NCBI GenBank assembly: GCA_024336345.1
Contig: JANFOG010000003.1
Coordinates: 1,990,501-2,054,500, forward strand
Direction of reading: 5' to 3'
DNA: 64,000 bases
DNA from: Mariannaea sp. PMI_226
Lineage: Eukaryota; Ascomycota; Sordariomycetes; Hypocreales; Nectriaceae
Shown in pieces: positions 25,640-37,823 of the stretch (position 1 is its first letter; each line of letters opens with the position of its first letter). A program made the translations under genes and the position numbers. Below the pieces are notes generated by a model. It searched no databases and was not told the origin of the DNA. It saw only the letters and a program-made list of their open reading frames with translations.

Positions 25640-28093
25640 ACCTGAGGGGAAGGCTAGCAAACCTGGGCCGCGTCACCTCTTTGCCTGAGAAATGTCTCGA
25701 AAGGAGGCTTTCTTGTTTTGTTTTTCTTGGCTTCGGCAACCAATCATTCAACTGGTGAACGCTATTTTCAACCTGCGGTCAATCACATCGATAATCAGCA
25801 GTGTGTTGAATGTTGGCAGTTTGCTAGCGTGTGATCTTGCTTGCAGGCCCTCGATGCCCAGACTTGAGCCTCTCCCGCATTCATCGGTGTCCCCAAGGTC
25901 CAAAAGCCAGCTGAAGGGTGACGCTGGGCTAGGGCCTGGGTGTCAACTCAACCGACTTTATTTTGCTTCTTCAAAGGGCTCGGCCCGTCTTACAGATCCC
26001 CAAAAGAAATCTCGATTGCTGTTTTTTTTTCTTTGTTAGAGACCGGAGAGTACTTTTAGCATAGCAACTACACCCAAGACGTGGGGGGTTGACACCTCTG
26101 GCACTGAGCAGGGGCTTAAGCCACATAGACCAGGCGAAATGATCGAGCTGAGGAAGAAAATGAAAGGGGTGTCTACGGTTCAGTTAGAGACATATAGACA
26201 ACAACAGGGATTCTCATTAGGCCAATACCTACCAATGAATGTCGACTGCTAATCAAAAGGCTCTCAGGTTCTGTCTTGTGTTGCTTTGTAACCGCCTTGA
26301 AGTTCCGTATTTAGCATATCAAAGTTTTGATGCTGTTTTTCGCGCCTAGCCATCAATCGAGGACGGAATGAAGATACAGACACGGCTCCGCGGCCATCGA
26401 TACGACCCTACCTGCAGCTCGGTCGCCTCGTCTTAGCTTTGGCATCTCCAATCGGGGGGCCTCAGGCAGAGGGGAAGGCAACTGTGCTACTATTGGTGGC
26501 GTTGGGGTCCAGCTGCTGGCGTCTGGATATGGAAGAAGTTGGGTTTTCGAGATAGATTATTCAATACTGATACGTTGCGCTCTTCGCAAAATCATTCAGT
26601 TCTCTTTGACGTTTCTGGTTGCCTGCTCTTCACGCAGTATATGTACTATACTCTTCCTAACACCGGCAGAAGTTTGTAAGTCAGACGGCGATCACCATCC
26701 CGCATTCACTCTCCTCTAGTTCACCAAACACCTTCCACGCGTGGGCAGGGGATACTATAAACAAGAGGATAATTCCTTTATTGGTTAGTTCCCTTCCCCT
26801 ACCAAGCTACTGTATACCAGTAGGAGTACATAGCCTACCAATATGCACAACCAACTGCTGTCTGCATCATATCCCACTCCTCCTCCACCCCTCCCCACTC
26901 CAGGTCATGTTTGTTGGGTGACAGATCTATCACCATGCATGCCCCTCCTCGCACAGACCTAGTCTTCGATGTGAGAAACGCAAACATATGACTGACAAGT
27001 CCTGCATACATAGGTACTACCAACCGATGTAGTAGATACTTGTCTGTAGGAAGGCGGAGTTAACAGCCTCCATTGCAGGAGGCGATAACCCCTCTTCTCA
27101 CCTTGCAAGGGTCCCAGCTGTTTCCCCCTCTTTTCCCAGCTCCCGTCATTCGGACGCCAGGCCCATTCTCTTTGCATCTTTTCCTGTTGGTCCTTATCAT
27201 GAGGTTCTCAGTTCTTTGTCACCATTCTACTGGTCGAGCCACCACTGAATACTAGACATATGAAGATTGTGAGAGTAGGAAACTTCACCCTGAACCAAAA
27301 CAGAGAGAGAAATCACATTATGGGCCAAGGGTACAAAAGCAATAAGACCTCAGGTGCCTTACGTAGGACTGACTCTGCTCCTCAGCGTTGACAGATTGGA
27401 ATCAGTGGCAATGTGGTTCCCGTCCATGCATGTCTCGACATAGCCAGCCATGGGCGCGCGCTCTACGCCCTTTCTAACGGGGCAGTCCAGCCCGCGCTCG
27501 CAAGTGACCCTGAAGTCTTCGTGGTCAATGCGATGACAGGAGTATCGGATTCGCCAGAGCGTGCACATGGTCGAGAACAAGGTATCGAATGCAACAAAGT
27601 GGAAACAAACAGGATGAAAAAAAACACTCGTGATTAAACTAGCACTTTGACAAAACGTCGATGGAGGAGGAGCAAGCATAGAGACCTTGAGCACGAAAGA
27701 AATCAAGCGTGTGGAGATGGAAAGAAGCAAGGTTAAGACAAATGAAACTCCGATGTTTGCAATTTAAATAATAAAATGGTTACCTGTACCCCCATTCCAT
27801 TGATCCATGGTCCGTTATCCGTAATCCGTAAACCGTTATCCGTGAATATCCGTAAGCCGAATCCTAAGTCACTGTCCCTACTGTTCTGTTCTGTTGTGCT
27901 ACTAGTAGTCCTGTCCCTCGCCAGCTACTGCAGAGTACAATGCAGTGTCTTTCTGGTCTTTTTATTTTCTTTTTTTTGCCTTCTTAGTCAACTCCCCTCT
28001 CTCAATTGCTCCTCATCGTTCTGTTTGCCACAATCTGGAGCCACAGTCCGGGTCCCGTCTAACCTGTTCGCTCTGTTTTGTCTCATGCAGGAT
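25640..28093. other. Gene-free region with ATCCGTAA repeats
   Basis: No frame in these 2.4 kb looks like a conserved protein. Around 27811-27864 there is a cluster of degenerate direct repeats of the type ATCCGTAA/CCGTTATCCGT. The rest shows T-rich tracts (about 27950-27985). Confidence 0.45.
27811..27864. repeat. Degenerate short direct repeats (ATCCGTAA type)
   Basis: Over about 54 bases the core CCGT recurs five times within variants of TTATCCGT, AATCCGTAA and ATATCCGTAA. Unit lengths vary from about 8 to 13 bases, so it is not a clean microsatellite. It could be a binding-site array or a decayed minisatellite. Confidence 0.7.
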
Positions 28094-28630
28094 CTAGTAA
28101 CAGACAGCGTGGCTCTTGGAACCCCAGCGGCGTCGATCCCGTAGGCGGCGGGTCAGACGAAGCATGCCGTGGTCAAAATCGCTATTGGTGCCCATGGTAA
28201 CGTGGCAGTTCTCCCGCTGGGCAATCAGTTCGGGGATGGGCTTAGAGAGAGGTAGGCCTTCCTCCATGCAGATGACCACGACAAGCTTGCCGAGGTTGAT
28301 GAGCTTGTGAATGACCTCCTCAGAGCCGCGGTGGTAGACCATGATGTATGCTTCAAACTTGTTGTGAAAGCCCTCGGAATGGCTTAGGGGCACCATTGAG
28401 ATAGGCATGGGCTCCCCGTCTAGGCTGACAACGAATGTATCGTTGACATGGTTCTCGCGGAGCGTCTCTTTAGCGAGGAAGCTGACGCCCACTTTGAAGG
28501 GCTCAGTGATTTGGTTCCGCTTCTGGAAGAGACTTTGCAAGAGGCGGACGTTCCCACGTACCACACCCTCTCCAGGGCTGTGGCCGTCATCGCTGTGTGA
28601 GGACTCGCGGATGTGGTACGTCTGGGTCAT
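28094..28630 (-). CDS. Hypothetical protein, 5' end unresolved
   Basis: From the ATG at 28630 the frame encodes 178 aa of well-mixed, protein-like sequence: a charged N-terminus, a VVSLDGEPMPISMVPL block, a hydrophobic LGKLVVVICMEEGLPL segment and an Arg-rich tail (LTRRLRDRRRW). I do not recognise a family and propose no function. The same frame stays open upstream to 28798 and looks protein-like from about 28735 (SPFKPFVPAAWIRKV), right after a possible TTCAAG acceptor. The true start may therefore lie in an upstream exon, but I found no donor and phase that join cleanly. It could also be a chance open frame. Confidence 0.45.
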   Translation of the reverse strand: MTQTYHIRESSHSDDGHSPGEGVVRGNVRLLQSLFQKRNQITEPFKVGVSFLAKETLRENHVNDTFVVSLDGEPMPISMVPLSHSEGFHNKFEAYIMVYHRGSEEVIHKLINLGKLVVVICMEEGLPLSKPIPELIAQRENCHVTMGTNSDFDHGMLRLTRRLRDRRRWGSKSHAVCY

Positions 28631-31600
28631 GGTGAAGTTGAGGTCTGGACTGATTGGTCTGCGCGAGGCAACCTTTCTGATCCAGGCCGCGGGAACGAAA
28701 GGCTTGAATGGCGAGAGAAACTTCAGCTTGAAAAAAGGACGAAAAACAAATGAGTGTGGTAGTATAGAAATTGAATTGAATCGTGATACCTCGCACAACG
28801 GGCATTAAACTTGAGCAGCAGGAAGGGTGTGTTATATGTGTCGTTGCTTTGCCGTCTAGAACAAGAGTCCATCAGGGACTGAGCTGCATGTCCTGATCCT
28901 GACCCCGACGCGTTTGCCCTTCCCAAGACTCCGCGTTGTCTTGGAGCATCCTCCAACCAGCCATCATGGTTAGCCTTTCCGAGACGGCACTCATCAGAGA
29001 AGGGGAGAAAAAGAAACAATCAACAAAGTGTCCGAGAGCCCAGCAAACAATTTTTTTCCTTTCCCATAATACGAAGTGAGTCGTTGCCCCATACTGTTGT
29101 TTGGTACGGGGCGAAACAGCTCCACCGTCTGTGGACAAGCTCAAGTCTCCCCTCTCTCTCTCCCCCTTTTTCACTAACCCAAGAAAGCTGTGGAACTCCT
29201 CGCTCGGCCATTCGACTACTGCACGAAACCAATTGGAGCTTATTCAGATCCAAAAGAAAAAAAAATCCCCGGCTAGAGAACCAGTTTGGGGAGGATAGCG
29301 TTGGACCCGAAGTTTGGAGTGTTTGCATATACGTCAGTGGCCCCCGTCGACCTCGACATCCAGCTCCAACAAACAAACACGCAAACATATGGCAGCTTTC
29401 AACTCTCACCGCTCGATGTCGCCTTGCTCCCAACACAAAAGGACTGTGCAGTCATTCGTACGGCACGGTACAGCACAATGTGCAAATGCACGAGGCACGC
29501 ATTTTCAACCCCGAGGGCAAGAGAACTTGCTGGTGAGACAGGAGGAGTGTCCTCAGAGGTTGGGAAAAAGAAACTATTGGGTCGGCCCCCCGGTGTGAGA
29601 CAGAATGCAGGAGATGCAGCAGTAGCCCTAGCCCTTGGTCAGAATCACGGCCCTGCGGGTTGCTGTTTGTAGTATTTTTATTCTAGAATTTTTTTTTCTT
29701 TCAGTCCATGTTCCTCTCTTTCTTTCCATGAATGCTTCATTTTTTTTTTCTCTTTCCTTCAGTATTGAAAATAAAGCAGGGAGCCCTAAGATGTTTTGGA
29801 GCCAACTCGGCGAGTCCCTCTTCCAACTTACCCCCTACGGCCGGGCTGCCAGCCGCTGATCGGCCCGCCGCAAATACACTGGAGCCGCATTCCTGGTGGA
29901 ATCCACACTGCCGGCGACCGGGATTCACCCCCGCCCCGAATTGCTCAAAGTAGAAGTACCATCCATAGAGTATCCCAAAGTAGGCTCCCAATTACTACAC
30001 ATAGTCAAGGCCGATCAGCCCTAAATCGCGGCAGTCAAAACAAACTTGAAAGGGAGCTCATCAACTCCACTTTTTTTCCCCCTACACAGTAACTCGGTTG
30101 CTCCTGTTGTTTTGTTTTCCTCTAGCGTACAGTCCAGCACATGGTGCATCCTTGGCATCATTGGCATCAGTAGCGAGAGGGATCTGCGTGTTGTAAGCCT
30201 GGATTCGAAAGGTTCCCCTCTCGACCCAAGGCCCCGGACCCGGCTTCATGAGGTCGGGGTCGTTAGTAATCCCCTGCCCTTCGTACCGTAATTCCGGAAG
30301 GCTAACTGTCCAACAATCCAACAAGGCAAACAATAAATTGTTTGATTTACAAAAGGGATGCATGGCCAACGCCTCTGACAAGTCATCTCCAAGTCTTGTC
30401 GGGAAACCATGAGGCCTGTACAAAGTTAAGCAGTATTGTATGTAGTGTTTCCAGACTTCAGTGACCATAAAGTGGAACACGAACTGTTTTCTCCCCCGTG
30501 TTCTGCTTTCTCCATCCCCCAAACGACCTTACGGATCGTGGGTATGTGCGACATCTTCACACCCGCCCGCATTTTTTTCTTGATCCCTTACAGGGCCTCC
30601 TAAGTTGGTTGAAAATTAAATAGAGAAAAAAACACAGGAAAAAAGGAAAAAAAAAAGGAAAAAAAGAAAAGAGACAGAATGGTGGACTCATCGGATATGG
30701 AACCCAGCCAATTGGTTTCGACCCGGTGTGCCAGGGTGGAGGAGCTACTGCAAGCAAGAAGCTACGGATGAGAAGTCGGCAACCAGAAGGTCTAAAGCCC
30801 TCATGGTAACATGGTACAAACAAAGGCAGGGACGCGGCGCATACACAAGTATTTTCTTCTGAGCAACTACTTGCTCTGCTGGACTCGGATACTCTCATGT
30901 ATCTCATCCTTTCTTGTGTCTTGTCTCGTCTGGTCTGTATGCCACGCACGAAGAAGGGTCAGTGTCATGCCTCGTACAGACGTGATCTGATTGGGTATCC
31001 AGGCTAAACGCATGCCAACTGGCAAAATGTCCGTGGCCAAAAGGAAGCCAGCCACAGGTTCCATAGCGATGAATTGAGGATTGCGTCGGATGGCATGGCA
31101 GGAAAGCACTGGATAGAACTTCTAATGTTTACATGTTGCAGTTGGTCGAACTTGCTCTATTGTTACTCACTGAACCTGATCTGATCCCAGGCCAACGGCC
31201 TTCTATCAGAGCTTCTCGGCGGTGCCTTCTAGAGAAAATCCCTTGCGGCTCTCCGTCCATTGTCTCACGAGGATGAAAGACAATTGCTGGTTTGTTCAGC
31301 TCTGCGAACTCGCCCATTGTCTCGCCCTCTTGTTTTTCTCTCCCCCTTCCTTGCCTTTCTTTTTGGTTTCCTCTCTTTCCTCCTCACTCAGCGCTCCAGC
31401 GAGGGATGGGGTACTGGCTAACCCCCTTTTTAGGTATTGTGTTTTTACGCGACAAAGATGTAGTGAGCCCACGAACCCGTGTAAAAAGTCAGCCTTTTCT
31501 CGTGCAATTGAGTTGCCCGCAAGGATACTTGCCCAGCAGCTCCCAGCTTGGATAGAGTCGCAGCCTCCTCTACTGCCTTACTACCGTGCCCGAGCTCCCA

Positions 31601-32719
31601 TCAAGATTTTCTTCAGTTGCACCCACTTGGCTCATAACCCCAGTCTTCAAAGCGACCCGGTCAGAAAATCCCCTTGCCTGAGTTTCTCTCCTCTGCCCGT
31701 GCCCATGCCCTTCTTCCAAGATCCAGCAGTCGTACGGGTCAGGTTTCCCATCCGGACTTATCAACACCCCGTATCCATCATTCGCCTGTCTCCGGCCCAC
31801 AACAGATCGGCCTCTCGTTGGACTATTTGAATGTTGACAGCTTCACAACGGGACGATCATTGTCGCAAAATCTATCGGCTATCTTGACCGAAAAGAAAGG
31901 CAAAGTAAAAAAAAAGAGAGAGAGACTGGTCCGCCGTCGCGGTCTTGGATCACAGGACAGAAAGACTGCACAAAAATTCCCTGCTCCACTCGTTTCCAAG
32001 TGTCGCTCAACAAAAAAGCAAAACCCGCCATATGATGAGACGTGTGCTGTAGTTATTCGTCCTCCTATTGGCTTTTAGAGCTACCAACTTTGGCCTCTAA
32101 TCCACAGAGGAAAAAGCAATATGCTCGCTTACACTCGTGCTTCAAATTGAAACCTTTCTTGCATCTGTGAGTCCAGATGAGTGAGGGACCAGGCAGTCGA
32201 TCGATTTCGTCCATCGTTCATCTCGCAGATCGCGTCAGTTCGATAAGCGAAGCTTCCCATTATCCGATCATGTCGACACAACAAGTCTCAACTGCTTTAC
32301 CCTGTACATCAGAATGTCTTGACTCTCTCATAGGCCATGACGTTTGTCCTTCCGACCTTGATGATCGAACCATGTGATGCAATTAATTTTGTGATGAAGC
32401 GCTCGCCCTCACTCTCTCCAAGCTCAGGGACTCGAGTTTTATTATTATCCAAATATTCATACTTTTCTGCTAGCAATAATAGATCTACTCCATTGCAGAG
32501 GGTTGGAATTCGGCATTTGTCGAGTTTGCCAATGTGCTATAAATCATAAACGGTTGCAACTGGGGCATTCACTCTCCAACGGAGAAACACTCTCCAAAGT
32601 CGACTTACAGTAAGCCGAGAAACTTGTAGTAGACCCTTCGTAAGTTTTCCATGTCATTTTTGCTATCCAATAGATGCTCTCCTGTCCTGTCTATATCGCT
32701 CAATGTTAAGCCCAGAATA
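28631..32719. other. Gene-poor region with homopurine/homopyrimidine tracts
   Basis: About 4 kb contain only short, overlapping frames. Homopyrimidine and homopurine stretches stand out (near 29150-29175, 29685-29760, 30620-30672 and 31325-31385). They resemble untranslated leaders or tails of fungal transcripts more than coding sequence. The region between 32000 and 32719 should include the 3' UTR of the dihydroorotase gene. Confidence 0.45.
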
Positions 32720-34522
32720 TTACGCCTTTTCCCAGGTCAAACTAAACACCTCAGTTCCAGCCCTCGAGATGCCAACCTCAAAGCTACCATCCGCGCTCGC
32801 TACACTCTTAGGAATCTTCTCGCCTTTCCTCTCCAGGACGATCTTTTTCTCCGAAACCTCGGGAAGCTTATAGAATCGTCGTCCATATCTGCTGAGGAAG
32901 CACTCGAGTTTTTCCTGGGTCACGTCCGTCTCCGAAATGTCACCACGCTCAATTCCCTCCTCAAGGGCCATCAAGACGAGTTGCACAGCCACGGGCTGAG
33001 TGAAAACACCAGCGGGAGCCTTGCCCTTTTCGGCGGTGGTCTTGTTCTGGATAGGATGAGGAGCGCTATCTGTACCACTAAGAAATAGTCAGTACTCATG
33101 CCCTCGATCCAGATAGTGCCTATGAGGAGTGAAGTTTGACTTACAAGAAGAACTTCGATTCACCGCTAACAACGGCCTTGAGAAGAGCAGATCTATCTGT
33201 GGGCTTCTTGGGGATTGGCTTGCAGAATGCGAATGGATCGCAGCAGGCATCGTGATCGGTCAAATAAAGATGATGAGCGGTGATTGTGGCTGTAAACTTA
33301 TATCAGAACCATACACACACTCTCTCTCTCTGGGGTTGAAACGAGGACAATGATTAAGTGACATACCGCCAACAGTAGGTCCGCAAGCCCGGACAGCTTC
33401 CACGGCTGCAGCGGTGGTGCAGTGCTCAAGCTAAGATTTCATGGTCAGTGGCTACTCATGGCTGTGACGAAGATGAGAAGAACGTACCACGATGCGCAGC
33501 TTGGGGAAACGCTCATGGAGGGCCTTGAGGGTGGGCAAAAAGGCTTCCTCAAGAGTAGTGCCCTCTGGGGCAAGAGATTCCAGAACTTCTCCGTGAATGT
33601 TAAGCACTAACGATCCAGAGCACGTTAGCTTTATCCCGTTTTACTAGACCACCTTATCAGGGGTCAAAGTTGCGTCTGTGATGACATCAGGCAATATTAA
33701 CAGGGGGGTATTAATAGCTCTGAAATGCATACCGATGTCATGTTGCTCCATAGCGGCAAATGTAGCATAAAATGCGGTGATATCAGAGACACCACTCTCG
33801 GAGTTGGTAGTGACGCCTACAACATGTTGTCAGTAATGGCTTTTGTTCGGGAAAGGAGAGGAGACATTACCTTGAGGATACAACTTCACACCAGCAATAC
33901 CAGCCTTCGCGGCCTCAGCGATAACATCGGGTGTGATGGAAGGGTGAAGCTGCGGGAATGTTAGACGAACCCTTTGGTCAATCCGCACTTACATCAGCCA
34001 AGGGCAGGGATGCATGGGAGAACTGACGTAGAGTGACATGAGATAGTGAACTTCAGGAGAAATCGCTTGCAATTTGGCTTTGTAGTCAATGACCTTCACA
34101 AACATTAGCTAAGGCATACTTTACCAGGACTTTACGCTCTAGCTTTAATTGCCTGGATACTTACCTGCTCAACAGCTGTGAGAGGTGGTAGCTGTACTTA
34201 CACCCATTAGCATGCATTTTCCGCTGTACTGTATCTGACTAGATCCCGCGCTTCAATTTGGACATAGTAAAGCTTGTCACGCAAAAAAATAAAATAACAT
34301 AAGGTTGTACGCACGAGATTAGGCATGCTGTGACCATCAATTAGCTCTTATCATTCAGCTTTGAACAATATAAGTAAGGTGGAGGTCATACACAAAGACG
34401 GTATCAACCCCACCCTGGAGCACAGTGGGAGTAACCAGCTCCATGAGCCCAGCCTGTCGCAAGTGGACATGCATGTCCGCTGCAGCAGGCAGCTCAATAC
34501 GTTTGACGTCCTTCAATTGCAT
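32720..34522 (-). CDS. URA4: Dihydroorotase
   Basis: Ten exons are supported: 34522-34392, 34327-34315, 34191-34165, 34093-34028, 33949-33871, 33816-33733, 33606-33488, 33430-33367, 33289-33145 and 33077-32720. They total 1086 nt (361 aa), normal for class II PyrC/Ura4 enzymes. The enzyme makes dihydroorotate from carbamoyl-aspartate, the third step of de novo pyrimidine synthesis, in the cytosol. Catalytic features are complete: the HVHLR zinc motif (His18, His20), the carboxylated lysine in GVKLYP (Lys101), His138 in NIHGE, His176 in LEHCTT, and the aspartate in GTDSAPH (about Asp246). The C-terminus has the family's EKIVLERKGEKIP and SADGSFEVGISRAG-type blocks. Exon 2 is only 13 nt and supplies VMPNL. 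It is divergent from the His-rich gene. This is the most secure functional call in the window, with the leucine-degradation pair. Confidence 0.96.
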
Positions 34523-35732
34523 TCTTTTGGTGATGCTCGGTCGAGTCGTGGAATGTGAGTGTGTCTTTTTTCTTTACCGTCGGGCGTAGTGTAGTGATGG
34601 CCTCCACACCTATGAAAATTTTTGGAGGGGTAGACAATGCAGCTAACAAATCGTCACTCAGTCACGTGGTCCAGTCTCCGATGGGCTCCGTATGTTGCAC
34701 CAATAACACGGAATATGATGATAGTTTGATTGGAAGTCAACATTAGCAACAGGTATACCAGCTTTTTTGTTAACCCGCACACTCTTTTTTTATCCTTCAT
34801 CCGGGGACTACTTTTTGACACTTGGTGACGGGCGAGGGGAACATTAGCGATCCAAGTGCTTGGTGGTCGCACAGGGCCCCCTCCAAGCTTCGCTCGACGC
34901 GCGTATGCGTATTCGGCAAAGTAAATCGTTCCACACACCTCCAATGTGCTAGTTCTTCCCTGCAAGGTGAAGGAACTGAAGAACAATAGCGCTGAGAGAA
35001 GAGGAGCGATTGACTAAGGGGACCAATGAGCTTCAGGCCAAGGATAATGAATAAAAAACGGAAACCAAACTCTTTGATCAGCTTCGCGCGTGGCTTACTG
35101 AGCACACACTGGTGGGGGGGAGCTCGGCGAAGAGTCGGACGAAATAGGATGCAAGTTCTTCTTTTAACATATCCATAGCAATTAATAATGCTTGACTAGG
35201 CAATTAGGAGTTTCCCTTGAGGTGATTCCCATATTTGTTGACTAAACTTGGTGATGGTCCGAGAGACGCTTGACAAGGAGTACGTCATCAGTCTAACAAC
35301 TCTAAGCAGAAAGCGCTCACGTTCCCTTCTCACGCCAGTGCTCTCAGCACCAAATCGCCCTATCGCCAAGGAACAGCCCACTAAACCTGGCCCTATGAAA
35401 ATGACCTGGGGACCCATATTCCCACCTTCCAGGCACCAAGCGGCCCCGGATTTAGGGAGATCGGACGGAGAATTCCAGGATCAGAAGAGCGACCAGGCGA
35501 AACTTTCCCTAATATGGAAATAGAAGCCACCGAGCCATCCGGGCGCCTGATGCACAACGTGACGGGACGTTAAGGTCGAAGTCTCCTCATTCCACCACTC
35601 CTCAACCATCATAATCACCCTCTACTTCTTCTTTGTTTTTATCAACTACCATTAACCAGTCGCGTCATCCATTGATTTACAGTCTAATATTTCATTATCC
35701 GTCGCAGATTAAGCTCGATACTGGCAACAACG
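34523..35732. promoter_or_regulatory. Divergent intergenic region (dihydroorotase / His-rich protein)
   Basis: These 1.2 kb separate two oppositely directed start codons and must hold both promoters. A CT-rich tract at about 35580-35645 precedes the rightward gene. No gene or clear operator is seen. Confidence 0.5.
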
Positions 35733-36878
35733 ATGCTGGTCAACCGCCTGCTGCTCGCGGCATCAGTTGCCACAGCTCTTCTAGTCCTTCCCGACACCTC
35801 CGATAACAAAGACGGCATCTTTCGCACACTCCCTGTCGACACCAAAACGTACGATGTCCCAACGAATGCCCTTACACAATCTCTCGAATTGCCCTGCCGC
35901 AAGTGCCGCGGCCATGGTTCACATTTGAAGCTTGACTTCAGAGTCGAGGATTCCACGCGCCTGGTTCTAAACGGATTTGAGCTCTACCCAAACGCCGACC
36001 CCTGGCAGGGCGACCTGATTGCGTCTGTTGTCCGAGAGGATGGAGAGAGCGTGGACCGAAGGCTGGGTTATGGCCTTGCCATTCGACCCATGGGTATAGA
36101 CGAGGACCAGAAGCTGGAGCTCATCGGGTTGGAGCTGCTAATCATCGAGGTGGGCGACCGTTTTATCGACAACGTCCCCCCCGTCAGTGTCAAGTTAATC
36201 AAGTCACTGAGCGGCGAAATCCTTATCGGCAGCATTGACCTCATTGAATACTCAATCGCCGATACCGACGATAGCTGTAGTTCTGCGTGGTGCCGTGTTT
36301 CGGGCGTCTTGGGGCATTATTGGAATGGTCTCAAGAGCAAGTTCAAGGGTACAAGCTGCAAGGGAATGCAGAGCCATCATAAGGTCCATAAGGGTCATAA
36401 GGGTCATCAAAAGGACCACCACAAGGGACACCGCCACGGAAAGCACAAGTCAGGACATGAGAACAAGGTCAAGCATCATGGTGACAAGACTCACCATCAC
36501 GGTCATTATGGCCATCACGGCTACAAGCACCACCATCATGGGCATTCGTGGAGTGTGGTTAAGCATGTCGTGTCCTACATTTTTCTGCCCATCATTATTG
36601 GAATGACTGCTGGTGTGGCTGTCGCTGTGTACGTCTCTTTCCTTTCAATAGCTTGCACAGCAATTGTAGAGCTAACTAGATGCAGGATCACAATGTTTAT
36701 TGGCACTCTCATCATGCGCTTCATCCGACTGATCCGGGGTGAACGCCGCGAGCTTCCTCTCTATGTCGACCGCAAGATGGACATTATTGAGTTTCTTGCC
36801 ACTGATGAAGAGAAAGCAAGTCTCGCACAAAACCAAGAGGCCCCTCCCCAATATGAAGATGAACCTGCTCGACACTAA
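35733..36878 (+). CDS. His-rich single-pass membrane protein (DUF7728-like)
   Basis: Two exons (35733-36628 and 36686-36878) are joined by a GTACGT...TGCAG intron with a CTAAC branch site and give 362 aa. The layout resembles a conserved ascomycete family that I recall as DUF7728: a signal peptide (1 to about 20), a lumenal/extracellular beta-rich domain with CRKC at about 55-58 and a GYGL block, and a His/Lys/Gly-rich segment (about 213-272) with many HH, HxH and KGHKGH units. A hydrophobic helix (about 275-298, continuing into exon 2) follows, then a basic cytosolic tail ending in a PPQY motif (352-355). The His tract suggests binding of zinc, copper or nickel. PPxY motifs are ligands for WW domains such as those of Rsp5/Nedd4 ubiquitin ligases. 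No function has been established that I know of. Confidence 0.8.
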   Translation: MLVNRLLLAASVATALLVLPDTSDNKDGIFRTLPVDTKTYDVPTNALTQSLELPCRKCRGHGSHLKLDFRVEDSTRLVLNGFELYPNADPWQGDLIASVVREDGESVDRRLGYGLAIRPMGIDEDQKLELIGLELLIIEVGDRFIDNVPPVSVKLIKSLSGEILIGSIDLIEYSIADTDDSCSSAWCRVSGVLGHYWNGLKSKFKGTSCKGMQSHHKVHKGHKGHQKDHHKGHRHGKHKSGHENKVKHHGDKTHHHGHYGHHGYKHHHHGHSWSVVKHVVSYIFLPIIIGMTAGVAVAVYVSFLSIACTAIVELTRCRITMFIGTLIMRFIRLIRGERRELPLYVDRKMDIIEFLATDEEKASLAQNQEAPPQYEDEPARH

Positions 36879-37714
36879 AAAGACGATAAGATCCACGGAT
36901 TCCTAGTTCAGCTGGACATGATGAGCGAGGTAATCTGCGGGACTAGTAAAAGGAGATTGAAACAAGATGAAAAACATAACCAAAAATCCAGTAAACTGGA
37001 TAACTGATACCTCGGGATTTGCTTTTTTTTAAGCATTATTTATATGCTTGCGGCGTTTCGGGGCCTGATGACCTGGACGGTTGAGTATTTGGATGGATTG
37101 GACACACGCTCCAACAGTAGGCATGCTTGAGGCAACGATTTCACCAATCGTCTATGGTCACTCCTTCACAAGTTGGCGAGAGCTTGGAAACTTCCTTTCT
37201 CTATAGTTTGACATACACACTCATTAGCTTATTCAAACGCAGTTCACATTTACTACCACCTGCTCTCGGACTTAGACCATGTAGTGTGTGACGTGACAAA
37301 TGTATGGTAGAGCGGGCACTAGCTTGACTACCTTAGTTGAGAGGCTGGCCCCACACAAATGAAGCTCCTTTAGGCCCTTTGGGGGAGCTTTCGAAGTGTC
37401 TTCTGAAAGGCTTTCCCCAACTCAGCCCGGCGATCAACATCTAGCAGCGGGAGGGGGAAACTTCGCAAGGCCCACCTGATGAGGCGTGGCCAAGTTGATT
37501 TGCTTGGCCAGGCCGAGTCATGACTATTGTATTCTAACTCCCTGTACGGTAGTTATGTGCGGGGGAAGTGTTGGTGCTCGGTACATGTTACCCCGAGATG
37601 TCCCCAATCGTTGCACGTCCCAAGACCCCCATTGTGCCGACGTATGTATATAATGCCTCCCTGAGGAAATTTGATATAAAAGTCATTCTTGAGGTTGGTT
37701 GTCTGTTAGCCGGA
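36879..37714. other. Intergenic region
   Basis: No coding region is seen between the His-rich gene and the promoter of the mutarotase gene. The sequence should contain the 3' UTR of the former. A short T-run near 37021-37031 is the only low-complexity feature. Confidence 0.5.
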
Positions 37715-37726
37715 TATAAATATATA
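37715..37726 (+). promoter_or_regulatory. TATA box of the mutarotase gene
   Basis: TATAAATATATA lies about 100 bases upstream of the ATG at 37824, at a distance suitable for a TATA box with a short leader. Confidence 0.55.
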
Positions 37727-37823
37727 CGAGTCTTGCGCAATTCATAGCCGTACCACTCACTAGTTATCAATTGGCCAACAAAGCTTGATCCTGACAACCA
37801 AACCACTCGCTCATTACCCCACC

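Noticed and set aside
31222..31830. 202-codon + strand frame with hydrophobic start
   Set aside because: The hydrophobic part is a translated CT-rich tract, and the remainder lacks protein-like patterning; it is more likely untranslated or intergenic.
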